Assembly (NCBI RefSeq): GCF_901709675.1
Contig: NC_051088.1
Location: forward strand, 1,180,001-1,244,000
DNA from: Syngnathus acus
Taxonomy: Eukaryota; Chordata; Actinopteri; Syngnathiformes; Syngnathidae
Direction of reading: 5' to 3'
DNA length: 64,000 bases
Part shown: one piece after another, positions 32,640 through 42,764 of the stretch
How the letters are laid out: the number at the start of each line of letters is the position of its first letter
Position numbering within the stretch: position 1 is the first letter of the stretch
The notes under the pieces: generated by a model
The model's database searches: none
What the model saw: the letters and a program-made list of their open reading frames with translations, nothing else
Told to the model about the DNA's origin: nothing
Translations under genes and position numbers: made by a program

Positions 32640-33384
32640 ATTGTCTTTTGACCCCCTTGCTCCTCCATCTATCTCCCTCGCACTGCTGAACTGTTGCTCG
32701 CTCTCCAACAAATCACCTTTTTGAATTGCTACTAGACTGCGTTTTCTCTGTGAAACATGGCAACAGCCCCTGGATTTCTTCACTCTCAACCAAGCCACTC
32801 CCCTTCCAACTACAGTTACATCGCCAAACCCCACCTCTCTGGGCCAGGGGGTGGTATTGCTGTCCTCCATAAGCAGTCCCTACCCATCACTGAACTGAAA
32901 CTCAACCTTCCATCTATTTCATCCTTTGAATATCTCGCCTTATCCCTTCCAAATTCCACTACCGCTGTTCTCATCTACCGTCCCGCAAAGTTACACCCGT
33001 CTTTTCTTTCTGAACTCTCTGAACTCCTCACCATTGTATCCGCTGTCTCCTTCCGCCTCCTACTCACCGGTGACTTCAACATCCACATCCACCAGCCCAC
33101 CGCCCCACTGGTGTCAGACTTACTCTCTCTTCTGCATTGCTTCCATCTTATCCAGCACATCAACTTCCCCATCCACACCAAAGGCCATACCCTGGACATA
33201 GTCAGCTCCTCCTTCCCACTCTTATCCAACCCCCGTCCTCTCGCCTTTCCACTGTCTGATCATCTTTGCATCCTTTTCTCCGCCCCTCTACCCTCGCCTC
33301 ATAATCCCACAAATTACACCATCTCCGACCGCAACGTCAAGACAGTAAACCCACTCACACTCTGCCAGCTCATATTCTCTAGAA
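32640..33384 (+). mobile_element. L2-type LINE, AP-endonuclease part (5' side of a split element)
   Basis: The frame from 32757 encodes SGPGGGIAVLHKQSLPI, SFEYLALSLPNSTTAVLIYR, LLLTGDFNIHIHQPTAPLVS, HINFPIHTKGHTLDIVSSSF and FPLSDHLCILF, the endonuclease blocks of L2 elements. The L2 sequence resumes on the far side of the inserted LINE at 36633-36780 (LLSDPTPSSPDDLAIMLNNI). The two parts therefore formed one L2 copy before the 3.25-kb LINE entered. Confidence 0.8.
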
Positions 33385-36300
33385 TTAAGATGGCGGCGCC
33401 CCAGTCGGCTGCGGCTGGGACGGCTCTCGACAACCGACGAGCATTTTCACAAAATATGTCGCCTAGGACACTACAAACAACACAAAGTTTAGTTTATCCA
33501 TCCAGTAGGTTAGTATATGATCGCCAGTGCCTGCTGGAGGTACGGTCATCAAGTGTTTTCGGACTCGTAGCCACAACTACCCTAGTCTGTTTACGTAGCC
33601 TCGGAGTGCTTCGGGCACTAGCCCCAGAAGCTCACGATGCAGCGGGCTCGCCGGGCAGCACACGCCGGAGGAGGAGTAAGCGTAGGCGGTGTGACCGGCG
33701 GCGAAAGCGCGGCTGTCGAGGTGGGCTAACGGCTAAGCTAAAAGCTAACCCCTACAAACCGCCGCTTCCATCCATCTTCCTCTCCAACGTCCGCTCACTG
33801 GATAATAAAATGGACCATCTACAACTGGAACTCTCTTCAAAGAGGGAGGTTAGAAACTGCTGCGCTCTCATCCTGACGGGGACATGGCTGAACTCATCAA
33901 TACCGGACAACGCCGTTAGCCTGGAGGGGCTCGCTACATTCCGCGCCGACAGAAACAGCGAACTAAGCGGTAAATCCCGAGGAGGTGGGCTGTGTGTCTA
34001 CATCAACAACAACTGGTGCAAAAATGCTAGATCTGTCGCCAGCTTCTGCTCTTCGGACATCGAGCTTTTGACTGTTAACTGCAGACCCTTCTACCTGCCC
34101 AGGGAGTTTACTGTTAGCATCACGGCTGTGTATGTGCCTCCTAGCGCTAATACTAAAGAGGCCATGAGCGTTCTCTATCGGACAATCGGTGAGCTGCAAT
34201 CCACGCACACAGAGGGTGTTTTCATCATTGCTGGGGACTTCAACCAGGCTAACATGAAGACTATTCTCCCTCATTTTTACCAACACGTGGATTTTCCAAC
34301 TCGGGGAGAGAACACTCTGGACTTGGTTTACACCAATATAAAGGATGCATTCAGAGCAGCCCCCCGCCCCCACCTCGGCTCTTCAGACCACCTATCTGTT
34401 ATGCTAATCCCTGCATACAGGCCCCTGCTGATCAGAGCAAAACCCACAGTGAAGCAGGTGAGGGTGTGGTCTGAGGGGGCCATGGAGGCACTCCAGGACT
34501 GCTTTGAGTGCTCTGACTGGGACATGTTCAAATCAGCAGCAACATATGACAATCAGATCGACATTGATGAGTACGCCATGACTGTGTCAGCCTACATCAA
34601 CAAATGCACCGAGGACGTCAGCACCACTAAGAACATCATCACCCGAGCCAACCAACGACCCTGGATGACTGAGGAGGTTCGTCATACGCTACGAGCACAG
34701 AACTCAGCCTTCAAGTCTGGCGACAAGGAGGCACTGAGGACAGCGAGAGCCAACTTGAACCGTGCCATCAGGTTAGCGAAGCGAAGCCACAGTCGAAAAA
34801 TTCAGGATTTTTTCCACGACGCCAATAACACCAGGAGTATGTGGCAAGGCATACGGGCGATCACGGACTACAACTTACCCTCCCCCCCGGTGGGTGAGGT
34901 TGATGCTGACTTCCTAAATGGTCTAAATAACTTCTTTGGGCGGTTTGAGGCACTAAACAGCACTCCTGCAGTTAAATCTGTTCCCCTTCAGGAAGAGGAG
35001 GCACTCTGCCTTGACTCAGCCGACGTGTGGAAGACTCTGAAAAGAGTCAACCCACGTAAGGCCCCAGGCCCCGACAACATACCTGGGCGGGTGTTCAAGG
35101 AATGTGCAGGTCAGCTGGCTGGTGTCATCACAGACATTTTTAACATCTCGCTGGGCCAAGCCACAGTGCCAGTATGCTTCAAGGCTGCCTCCATCATTCC
35201 GGTGCCGAAGAAACCTCAAATCACCTCATTGAATGACTACAGACCTGTGGCACTGACTCCCATCATGATGAAGTGCTTCGAAAGGCTGCTCAAAGAACAC
35301 ATCGTCTCCAGACTCCCCCCAACATTCGACCCGTTCCAGTTTGCCTACCGGCAGAACCGCTCTACTGAGGATGCCATCTCCTCCGTTCTTCACCTGAGCC
35401 TGGCTCACCTGGAGGAGAGGAACACCCACGTGCGGTTGCTGTTCCTGGACTTCAGCTCAGCGTTTAACACCATCATTCCACAGCATCTGGTGGAAAAACT
35501 GGAACACCTGGGCTTCAGCACCCCCCTTCGAAACTGGCTGCTAGACTTCCTCACCAACAGACCTCAGTCAGTCCGGGTCGGACAGAACACCTCAGATGTC
35601 ATCACCCTCAGCACAGGCTCCCCTCAGGGCTGCGTCCTGAGCCCCCTGCTGTTCACCCTGATGACACACGACTGCGCCCCCAGGTTCACCACCAATCACA
35701 TCGTGAAGTTTGCAGACGACACAACGGTGGTGGGCCTCATCAGTGACAACAACTACCTGGACTACAGAGAGGAGGTGGAGCAGTTGGTGGGCTGGTGCAG
35801 AGACAATAGCCTGATCCTGAATGTGGAGAAGACGAAGGAGATCATCGTCGACTTCAGGAAGAACCAGCCTCACCACGCTCCACTGATCATCAACAGCTCA
35901 GCTGTGGAGGTGGTCAGCAGCACTAAATTCCTGGGGGTCCACATCACAGACGACCTCACCTGGACTGTGAACACCACAACACTGGTCAAGAGGGCACAGA
36001 AGCGCTTGTACTTCCTGCGGAGGATGAGGAGAGCCCACCTGCCCCCACCCATCATGAGGACGTTCTACCGAAGCACCATAGAGAGCATTCTGACAAGCTG
36101 TCTCTCGGTGTGGTGTGGAGGTTGCAGCGCCTCCGATTGGAAGAACCTGAGGAGAGTGGTGAGGACAGCAGAGAGGATCATCGGGGCTCCTCTTCCCTCC
36201 ATTCAGGACTTGTCATCCCAGCGCTGCGTGTCCCGAGCCCGTAATATTATCAGTGACCCATCACACCCCCACCATGGACTGTTCTCCCTGCTGCCCTCTG

Positions 36301-36632
36301 GGAAGAGGTTTCGCAGCATCCGCTGCAGGTCCACCAGGTTCTGCAATAGGTTTTTCCCTGCTGTCGTCAGACTGTTGAACATTCAAACTTAGCAACTTAG
36401 CATTCCTCTGCACACTTGTAAATACTGTTTTTTGTCTCCTGCACTGTTTACATACTTTATCACTGCTGCACTTTGTACTTTATACTTATTTCATATTTTT
36501 ATATAGAATGTCACTTTTTAACCAGCCGCAATATCACTACATTGTTGAAAGCCGTATGCAACGTAATTTCGTTTTGTGTACACCCAGTGTTGACAAAATG
36601 ACAATAAAGTTTGTCTAAGTCTAAGTCTAAGT
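33385..36632 (+). mobile_element. Nearly full-length Rex1/CR1-clade LINE inserted in the L2 element
   Basis: It begins near 33385 with AGAATTAAGATGGCGGCGCC and ends with ATGACAATAAAGTTTGTC and a TCTAAG-repeat tail (36613-36632). The single 1001-codon ORF from 33390 to 36392 is uninterrupted. The 3' UTR is about 240 bp. 5' truncation is slight or absent. It lies in the dnajc5 intron, antisense to the gene. Confidence 0.85.
33390..36392 (+). CDS. LINE polyprotein: endonuclease plus reverse transcriptase, ORF open
   Basis: The ATG at 33390 is the likely start; the open frame actually extends 5' into the L2 remnant (to 32757). A basic Arg-rich block (RRRRSKRRRCDRRRKRGCRG) precedes the endonuclease: SIFLSNVRSLDNKMD, CALILTGTWLN, GGGLCVYINN, FIIAGDFNQANMK, SSDHLSVMLIP. 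The RT follows: PGPDNIPGRVF, NDYRPVALTPIMMKCFERLL, FQFAYRQNRSTEDAI, FLDFSSAFNTI, GSPQGCVLSPLLFTL, IVKFADDTTVVGLI, then VSSTKFLGVHI and the C-terminal SVWCGGCSASDWKNL region. The RT FADD box is intact. In the endonuclease the usual TETWL is TGTWL, so the catalytic Glu appears to be Gly. Likely recent but endonuclease-defective. Confidence 0.85.
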   Translation: MAAPQSAAAGTALDNRRAFSQNMSPRTLQTTQSLVYPSSRLVYDRQCLLEVRSSSVFGLVATTTLVCLRSLGVLRALAPEAHDAAGSPGSTRRRRSKRRRCDRRRKRGCRGGLTAKLKANPYKPPLPSIFLSNVRSLDNKMDHLQLELSSKREVRNCCALILTGTWLNSSIPDNAVSLEGLATFRADRNSELSGKSRGGGLCVYINNNWCKNARSVASFCSSDIELLTVNCRPFYLPREFTVSITAVYVPPSANTKEAMSVLYRTIGELQSTHTEGVFIIAGDFNQANMKTILPHFYQHVDFPTRGENTLDLVYTNIKDAFRAAPRPHLGSSDHLSVMLIPAYRPLLIRAKPTVKQVRVWSEGAMEALQDCFECSDWDMFKSAATYDNQIDIDEYAMTVSAYINKCTEDVSTTKNIITRANQRPWMTEEVRHTLRAQNSAFKSGDKEALRTARANLNRAIRLAKRSHSRKIQDFFHDANNTRSMWQGIRAITDYNLPSPPVGEVDADFLNGLNNFFGRFEALNSTPAVKSVPLQEEEALCLDSADVWKTLKRVNPRKAPGPDNIPGRVFKECAGQLAGVITDIFNISLGQATVPVCFKAASIIPVPKKPQITSLNDYRPVALTPIMMKCFERLLKEHIVSRLPPTFDPFQFAYRQNRSTEDAISSVLHLSLAHLEERNTHVRLLFLDFSSAFNTIIPQHLVEKLEHLGFSTPLRNWLLDFLTNRPQSVRVGQNTSDVITLSTGSPQGCVLSPLLFTLMTHDCAPRFTTNHIVKFADDTTVVGLISDNNYLDYREEVEQLVGWCRDNSLILNVEKTKEIIVDFRKNQPHHAPLIINSSAVEVVSSTKFLGVHITDDLTWTVNTTTLVKRAQKRLYFLRRMRRAHLPPPIMRTFYRSTIESILTSCLSVWCGGCSASDWKNLRRVVRTAERIIGAPLPSIQDLSSQRCVSRARNIISDPSHPHHGLFSLLPSGKRFRSIRCRSTRFCNRFFPAVVRLLNIQT

Positions 36633-36780
36633 GCTCTTCTATCTGACCCCACCCCCTCTTCCCCTGATGACCTCGCCATCATGCTCAACAACATCCTGTC
36701 TGACTCCCTTGACTTCCTAGCCCCCTGGAAAACTTCCTCTGTCACATTCACCAACTCTGCCCCCTGGTACACCATGGAGC
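36633..36780 (+). mobile_element. L2 LINE, continuation after insertion
   Basis: Reads ALLSDPTPSSPDDLAIMLNN, then ILSDSLDFLAPWKT and FTNSAPWYTMELR, which continues the L2 protein interrupted at 33384. It gives way to Rex3 sequence near 36780. Confidence 0.72.
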
Positions 36781-38630
36781 TCCGTTTCTATTCCCACCTC
36801 CAGCGGAACTTTGCCCACCTTCCAGGGGAGGCAGGGGACAGAGAGTCTGAATGGACCACGTTTCGTGTCTTCATTGTCGAGGCGGCTGAGTGGAGCTATG
36901 GTCATAAGTTCGGTGCCTGTTGTGGACACCAGTGGTAAGGGATACCATCCATCTGAAGAAAGAGTGCTATTGGGCCATTTGGGCCTGTGGGACTCTGGAA
37001 GGAGATGACAGGTATGAGAGATGGACAAACAAAACGCGGCTTCGGCATTTACTAAAGAAAAAACTCGGACATGGGAGTAGTTCGACGAGGCCGTGTCAAA
37101 TGAGTTTCGGACAGCTTTGAAGAAATTCTGGGCCACCATCTGGCGTCTCAGGAGGGAGAAGCAGTATAGTGGAGATGGGGTGCTGCTGACCTCGACTCAA
37201 GATGTCATGAGTCAGTGGGGAGAATAGCTCGAGGACCTCCTCAATTCCACCGACATACCTTGCACTGTGGAAAGAAGAGCCTGGGGACTCTGAGGTGGGC
37301 TTTCCCATCTCTGGGGTTGAAGTCACAGAGGTAGTTAAAAAGCTCCTCGGTGGCAGGGCCTCAGGGGTGGATAAGATCCGCTCGGAGTTCTTAAAGGCTC
37401 TGTATGTTGGGGGGCTGTCCTGGCTGACATGCCTGTACAGCACCGCGTGGACATTTTTTTGAGAAGGGTGTGTTCCAACTACTGACGAATCACACTCCTC
37501 AGCCTACCCGGTATGGTCTATTCAGGGCTTCTGGTGAGGAGGGTCCGTCAGAAGGTCGAATCTCAGATTCAGGAGGAACAATGTGCTTTTCATCTTGGCC
37601 GTGGAACGGTAGACCAGCTCAACACCCTAAGCAGGGTCCTCGACGGTCCATGGGAGTTTGCCAAACCATTCTACATGTTCTTTGTAGACTTGGAGAAGGC
37701 GTTCAATCTTGTCCCTCTGTGACTGATGTGGGGGGCTGCTTCAGGAGGATGCCATACTGAAGCCAGTTCAGCCCCTGTATCAGCAATACCAGAGTTTTGT
37801 CCGCATTGCCAGCAGTAAGTCGGATTCGTTTCCAGTGAGAGTTGGACTCGGCCAAGGCTGTCTTTTGTCACTGATTCTGGTCAGAACTTTTGTCGACACA
37901 ATTTGTAGGCGCAATCGAGGTGCTGAGGGTGTCCGGTTTGGTGACCTCAGCATCGCATCTCTGCTTTTTTCTGATGATGTGGTGCTTTTGGCTTCTCACT
38001 GGAGCGGAGTGTGAAAGCGGCTGGGATGAAAATCAGCACATCCAAATCTGAGCCCATGGTCCTCAGTCGGAAAATGCCGGAATGCCAGGGAGGAGATTGT
38101 ATCCCATGGAGGAGTTCAAGTATCTTAGGCTCTTGTTCATGAATGAGGGTAGGATGGAGCAGAAGATCGACAGGTGGATCGGTGCAGTGTCTGCTGTGAT
38201 GCGGACTCTGTACCGGTCTGTCGTGGGGAAGAAAGAGCGGACCCGAAAGGTGAAGCGCTCGATTTTTAAAGTTAAAGTCCCAATGATCGTCACACACACA
38301 TCTGGGTGTGGTGAAATTTGTCCTCTGCATTTAACCCATCCCCGTGTGATTTTGATCCATCCCCTGGGGGAGAGGGGAGCAGTGAGCAGCAGCGGTGCCG
38401 CGCTCGGGAATCATTTGGTGATCTAACCCCCCAATTCCAACCCTTAATGCTGAGTGCCAAGCAGGGAGGCAATGGGTCCCATTTTTATAGTCTTTGGTAT
38501 GACCCGGCCAGGGTTTGAACCCACAACCTTCCAGTCTCAGGGCGGACACTCTACCACTAGGTCACTGAACTGGTCAATCTAAGGTCCTACCCTCACCTAT
38601 GGTCATGAGCTATGGGTCGTGACAGAAAGA
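36781..38630 (+). mobile_element. Degenerate Rex3-type LINE
   Basis: Highly decayed copy: YSHLQRNFAHLPGEAGDRES (linker), LLGGRASGVDKIRSEFLKAL (pre-RT), [34 protein letters not shown] and the region SLLFSDDVVLL near 37960-37985. The catalytic FADD is seen as FSDD. A SINE at 38268-38580 splits the C-terminal part: sequence corresponding to SIYRSIYAPTLTYGHELWVV is interrupted and resumes at about 38583 (CCTACCCTCACCTATGGTCA). It ends at about 38630. Confidence 0.8.
38268..38580 (-). repeat. tRNA-derived SINE, copy 2, inserted in Rex3
   Basis: The most complete copy of the family. Read on the minus strand, the head has A-box-like TAGTGGTAGAGTGTCC and B box GGTTCAAACCC, a GCATTAAGGGTTGGAATTGG body, and the tail GGGACTTTAACTTT. 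It interrupts Rex3 coding sequence at a known place, so its boundaries are fixed to within a few bases. Confidence 0.88.
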
Positions 38631-39496
38631 AAAAAAATGTGATGCTATAATAACAAGGAATTCAGATAAAACCATTGCAGTTCAACTTTATATAGACCAC
38701 AACTGAATGATTACAATGTAAAAAAGAAGGATTTATCAGCATACTGTATATACACCTTAATGACACCACATTTGCCAATCAGGTACTAGCTGGGGACATT
38801 GCAGCCATTGCTCCACAAATCATTCCTCCATTTTTAGCTTCACCAGAGAGCAGCTGAAGTTCTGTGCATTCTTTTTGGCCATTTTGTGCGTCACATCCAG
38901 TCATAAGTACTGTCTTCTTCTTGGTTAATGCACAAGAATCAATCAAAGACGTTGCAGCAAGACGTTCAAAAATTCAGATATGACAGACTTTCGTCGTTGT
39001 GGTCGTGAAGTGTTTCTGGTGCCAGACAACCAACTGTTGAGTATGTCATGCTACACGGGCTACGATCAGCTATGAGACAGTGTTTGACACGTCTGCCGGC
39101 TCATTATTGGGCTACCTTTATGTAGTCTCACGTCGGCATTACTTTCAGCACAGCAAATTCACTGTATCAAAAAATTCAACCCTGAGCTGTCTTTGCATTT
39201 AAATATGAATATCCTCACTGGCTACCAGTAGGAGTCAACAATGCATCATTTGCCTGATACTATATTGTAACCAATCTTGTATGTCATTGGCCGCATGGAG
39301 GACTGGGAGATCACTGTACGCAATATGCATATGGAATTTTTTTTTCATGCAGTTTTATACTTTGTAGCCATGTTCTCCAGTACATTTTTGACAGGCACAT
39401 TAGAAATATTTATCTCAATACTCCCCGTTTCACCTCATCATTGGCAAGGAGTTGAATGGGGAGTGTGCATCCTGCAAAGATGAAATGAAGTCTTAC
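38631..39496. other. dnajc5 intron, nothing recognised
   Basis: AT-rich intronic sequence with no clear transposon ends or protein blocks. The donor of the J-domain exon (CCAAG|GTAAGA) reads into it at 39496 on the minus strand. Confidence 0.4.
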
Positions 39497-39710
39497 CTTG
39501 GCCCACCAACTGGACAGAACAAAGTAGGTGTTGACGTTTTCCTCTCCAAACTGCTCAGCCACATAGAGGCCCAGGGAGCCATACTTGTCATATATGTTCT
39601 TCTTGGTGCTGTCGCTCAAAATGGAATGCGCATTGTTTATCTCTTTGAATCTCTCACCAGCCTCTGGATTGTCGGGATTCTTATCTGGGTGAAACTTTAA
39701 CGCCAGTTTC
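39497..39710 (-). CDS. dnajc5: Cysteine-string protein (DNAJC5), J-domain exon
   Basis: This 214-nt exon lies between TTTATTGCAG and AAG|GTAAGA. Its first base completes an Arg codon; it then encodes [60 protein letters not shown] and [14 protein letters not shown] is the J-domain motif that stimulates Hsp70 ATPase. The [20 protein letters not shown] linker is almost identical across vertebrate CSPs, which makes the identification secure. It ends in phase 0, matching exon 29231-29402. Confidence 0.96.
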
Positions 39711-39713
39711 CTG

Positions 39714-40916
39714 CAATAAATATGAAGAGTAAAAGTCAGTACAATTCTTTGCTTTCTTAGGCACTGTCGTGGTTCAGCTGACTTACTTGCAACTGCTACT
39801 GAAAAAAAACAAATCCTACAAACCAAATCACAACCATGTTGTGGTTGATGGGTCCAGGGTTTAAAACAGCGGCACCACAGTTCCTGGAGAAAGCTATGTG
39901 GTTGTCTGTAGTGTAATCATTTGAATTAGAGCCTACGAATATGATTAAAGTTTTGTTTTTTAAAATCAAGGATCGTTATAATGTAGATGGCACTCCTACC
40001 CTTACGAAAAATTAGTATATATGAAGTATACTTTATTACGTATACTCGAGTATATAAATGTACTCCAGGCTATGTACTGTGCTAGTGTACTAATTTGATA
40101 TTTTTTCCAGACTAAATAGGAACAAATCACATTTTTAAAAGTATACGATGTATACGTATACTCATTCAAGGTACTACTAGCATTCTTGTTGTATACTTGG
40201 AGTCCACAGTTTAGTTTACAGGTTTATACTTGAAGTGTAGTACTACAAGTACACTCCTTTATGTACAGCTTAAAAAGCATTGCTCAAATTTACCAAGACT
40301 AGTTGAAGGTTCAGTGTGTCCCCCGCCTACGCCCCAAAGATTGCTCCAGCAGGCCCGTGACACGCTACTGCTTAAAAAGATGAATGAATGGATGAATTAT
40401 TTTACCACTAAAACACATTTTCATTGTTGTTTGTATTTGATAGAAGGGCTGTTCAGATGTTTGAGGTGTCACTAACTGATGTCACTGTTGTGCATAAAAT
40501 GTATTTTTTCATTAAAAGCTTATCTATGTTTTTTTTGGGGGGGGCGAAACAGGTGATCTGGGTAAAACCGCTCCATATTCTAATGATGAAAATTTAAAAA
40601 ATGGAATCAGACAGAAAAACTGTTTTTGTGATGAAAGATGAGTTAAATCTTTCATTTGGTAGTCTCTGTGTAGAAAGCTACTGTACTGCCTGTGTTAGCA
40701 ATGTCCCTCACCTTCCTGAGTTACAAATGATCAGCTCAAAAGCAAGATCTGGAGAAGCCTGATGACGACCATGAACATTTGAATCACGTGTGTGAAGGAA
40801 GGATACTTCAAAACAGGCAGAACAATGCATCTCTAGGTCCGGGCTTGCCTACCCCTGCCATAGTCCTCAAGCCCGATATCCGTGAGACTTAAAAAGATCA
40901 GTCCTAATGCTCTAAA
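39714..40916. other. dnajc5 intron with hAT MITE end
   Basis: 39990-40260 holds repeated GTATAC/TATACTT motifs in both orientations, possibly a MITE interior. 40307-40395 is a SINE tail. 40735-40858 ends GGGCTTGCCTACCCCTG, a hAT terminus in reverse; a sister of this end lies at 44200-44315. No gene recognised. Confidence 0.45.
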
Positions 40917-41060
40917 TTGGCGGTCAATCGATAGGTTCTGTTTTTTTAATGGCTGGCATTAAAATAATTTTAAAAAATAAATGAAGAATTGGCGATCAAT
41001 TGATATGTTCTGTTTTTTTAATGGCTGGCATTAAAATAATTTTAAAAAATAAATGAAGAA
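40917..41060. repeat. Two-copy 72-bp tandem repeat
   Basis: TTGGCGGTCAATCGATAGG (40917) and TTGGCGATCAATTGATATG (40989) each begin units that share TTTTTTTAATGGCTGGCATT and AATAAATGAAGAA; period 72. Confidence 0.85.
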
Positions 41061-41073
41061 CGAGAAAAAAACG

Positions 41074-41470
41074 AGGCAGCACAGTAGGCAGTGGTTACCA
41101 GGTCTGCCTCATAATTCAGGGTTCGATTCCGGCTCCAGCCTCCCTGTGTGGAGTTTGCATGTTTGCCGCGTGCCTGCATGGGTTTTCTTCAGGTACTCTG
41201 GTTTCTTCCTACACCCCAAAAACATGCATGGTAGGAAGACTGACCACTCCAACTTGTCTGTAGGTGTGAATGTAGGTATGAATGTTTGTTCGTCTATTTG
41301 AGTCCTGCAATTGGCTGGCGACCATTTTAGGGTCTTAGCACTTAAGGCGCGTTTTCTCTCTCTCAAATACCCCAAGACAATCTCCAAACATTTTGGGTCA
41401 CTCTTGTCACCCAAAACAGCTGGGATAGGCTCCAGCACGCGACCCTTGTGAGGTTAATCAGAAGATGAAT
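41074..41470 (+). repeat. DANA/Mermaid-type SINE, copy 2
   Basis: Diverged head with B box GGTTCGATTCC at about 41120, core TGTGTGGAGTTTGCATGTTT, tail AGCTGGGATAGGCTCCAGC and GATGAATGAATGAA. About 80 extra bases near 41340-41410 separate core and tail. Lies in the first dnajc5 intron of the window. Confidence 0.78.
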
Positions 41471-41607
41471 GAATGAAAGGGAAAAAACAGCAGGGGCACA
41501 AACAATGTATACAGCAGTATAGTGGGGGAATATTGTACAGACACTTTCCCACTGTTGCGTTATGTCAATGACAAAGAATCAATTCTCTCTAAGCACAAAC
41601 AGATCAC

Positions 41608-41723
41608 CTGTAACATTTCTTTATTTCTTCTGTGGTAGCATTCTTGTTCACTCCAAGCACAGCATACAATGATTCTCCTGATGTGGATAGCGCTCTCTGT
41701 CGCTGCTGCTCCATTGCCTCCAT
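41608..41723 (-). CDS. dnajc5: Cysteine-string protein (DNAJC5), first coding exon
   Basis: Start ATG at 41721-41723 gives [20 protein letters not shown], then [19 protein letters not shown] with the Arg codon split at the donor (ACAG|GTGATC). A second in-frame ATG three codons later is also possible. [13 protein letters not shown] corresponds to human [13 protein letters not shown], including the PKA-site serine near residue 10. The ATG abuts an acceptor-like TTTTTGTGTCATAG, so a non-coding 5' exon probably lies upstream (above 41724), as in other vertebrates. With exons 39497-39710, 29231-29402 and 29040-29140 this gives 200 residues (human 198). Which teleost dnajc5 paralogue it is cannot be decided here. 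Confidence 0.94.
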
Positions 41724-41725
41724 CT

Positions 41726-42764
41726 ATGACACAAAAATAAGTTTGAGACCTCAAGATCGAACTCTTAGCCGCTGGGTGATATATCGTCGTCATATCATCA
41801 GCGAGATATGAATATTTAAGATATTAAGTTCCAAATTAGGATACAGTCATGTGACCTTGCCACACTTATGTTGCATGTAAATTAGTTCAGTTCAACCAAC
41901 CAAGCAACCAACCAAGCAACCAAGCAACCAACCAACCAAGCAACCAACCAACCAACCAACCACATTCCTACTTTGTTTGGCTTTAATCAACAGCTAAAGC
42001 CAGCCAATGATAATCATTTCATGGAGTGAGGGAGTGAGGAGCAAAACTAGGTGCTGCACAGAAAATGCAGTCAAACATAGCAAGACGCTTGCAGTTGATG
42101 TGATTAATATAGAGGTTATGTCACGCCCAACTGCACTTGTGTGCGGTGGTGTCCGGAAAGCTGCACCGGCGAGACCACAAGGTCTCAGGGGTTCATGCTG
42201 AAGAGTTGAGTTCACGCAATAACAACCGTGTAAAAAGAGAGCTACTGTATTTGTAAACAATGACCATTCTTCAAATTGATACACCTTTGGGACATTATTT
42301 CCAGGACTTTAGCTCTTCTACCATGGGTATGGTTTGTGTTTAAATAGTCTTTAAATAGTCACGTTTAATTTCATTCGACCTACTAGGTATTTGTGTTTTC
42401 AATGTTACGCGTCAAGCGCTGCATAGGGCATAAGGCTCCAAGCTTTTGCTGTACTGTACTTTTTTTTTTTTGTGGCTTTATGTACTTTTTTAAGCAAAAA
42501 TACACAAAATCTACTGCTTCGCTTCACAACACCCCTTCTGAAATGAGTTACCGTCGAGGAACGGGGTTCGACTGTACCAAACAAAATACACACTATTTAC
42601 AGGTGAGGACGGTTTGTCTTTTTCTTCAGCAAAGTTTTCGTTTCGGAAATGGACATCTTACAAGGCAAACTCCTTCACATTATCTCTCTCTAGTCTATGT
42701 TTAAGTCAAACTGACTTTCCTCAAGCTAGAGGACATATGGTATACAGTGGAATCCCAGAAGTCC
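41726..42764. other. Upstream of dnajc5 coding start: microsatellite and pogo-like end
   Basis: An AACC/AAGC array (CCAACCAAGCAA units) lies at about 41894-41962. CGAGGAACGGGGTTCGACTG ending at 42574 with TA after it is the reversed right end of a pogo/Tigger-like element; its left end was not found. TACAGTGGAATCCC at 42744 looks like another such end. No promoter was recognised. Confidence 0.45.

Noticed and set aside
32757-36392. A single 1211-residue host protein
   Set aside because: Protein blocks show an L2 endonuclease followed by a separate complete LINE ORF, with the L2 continuing after 36632.
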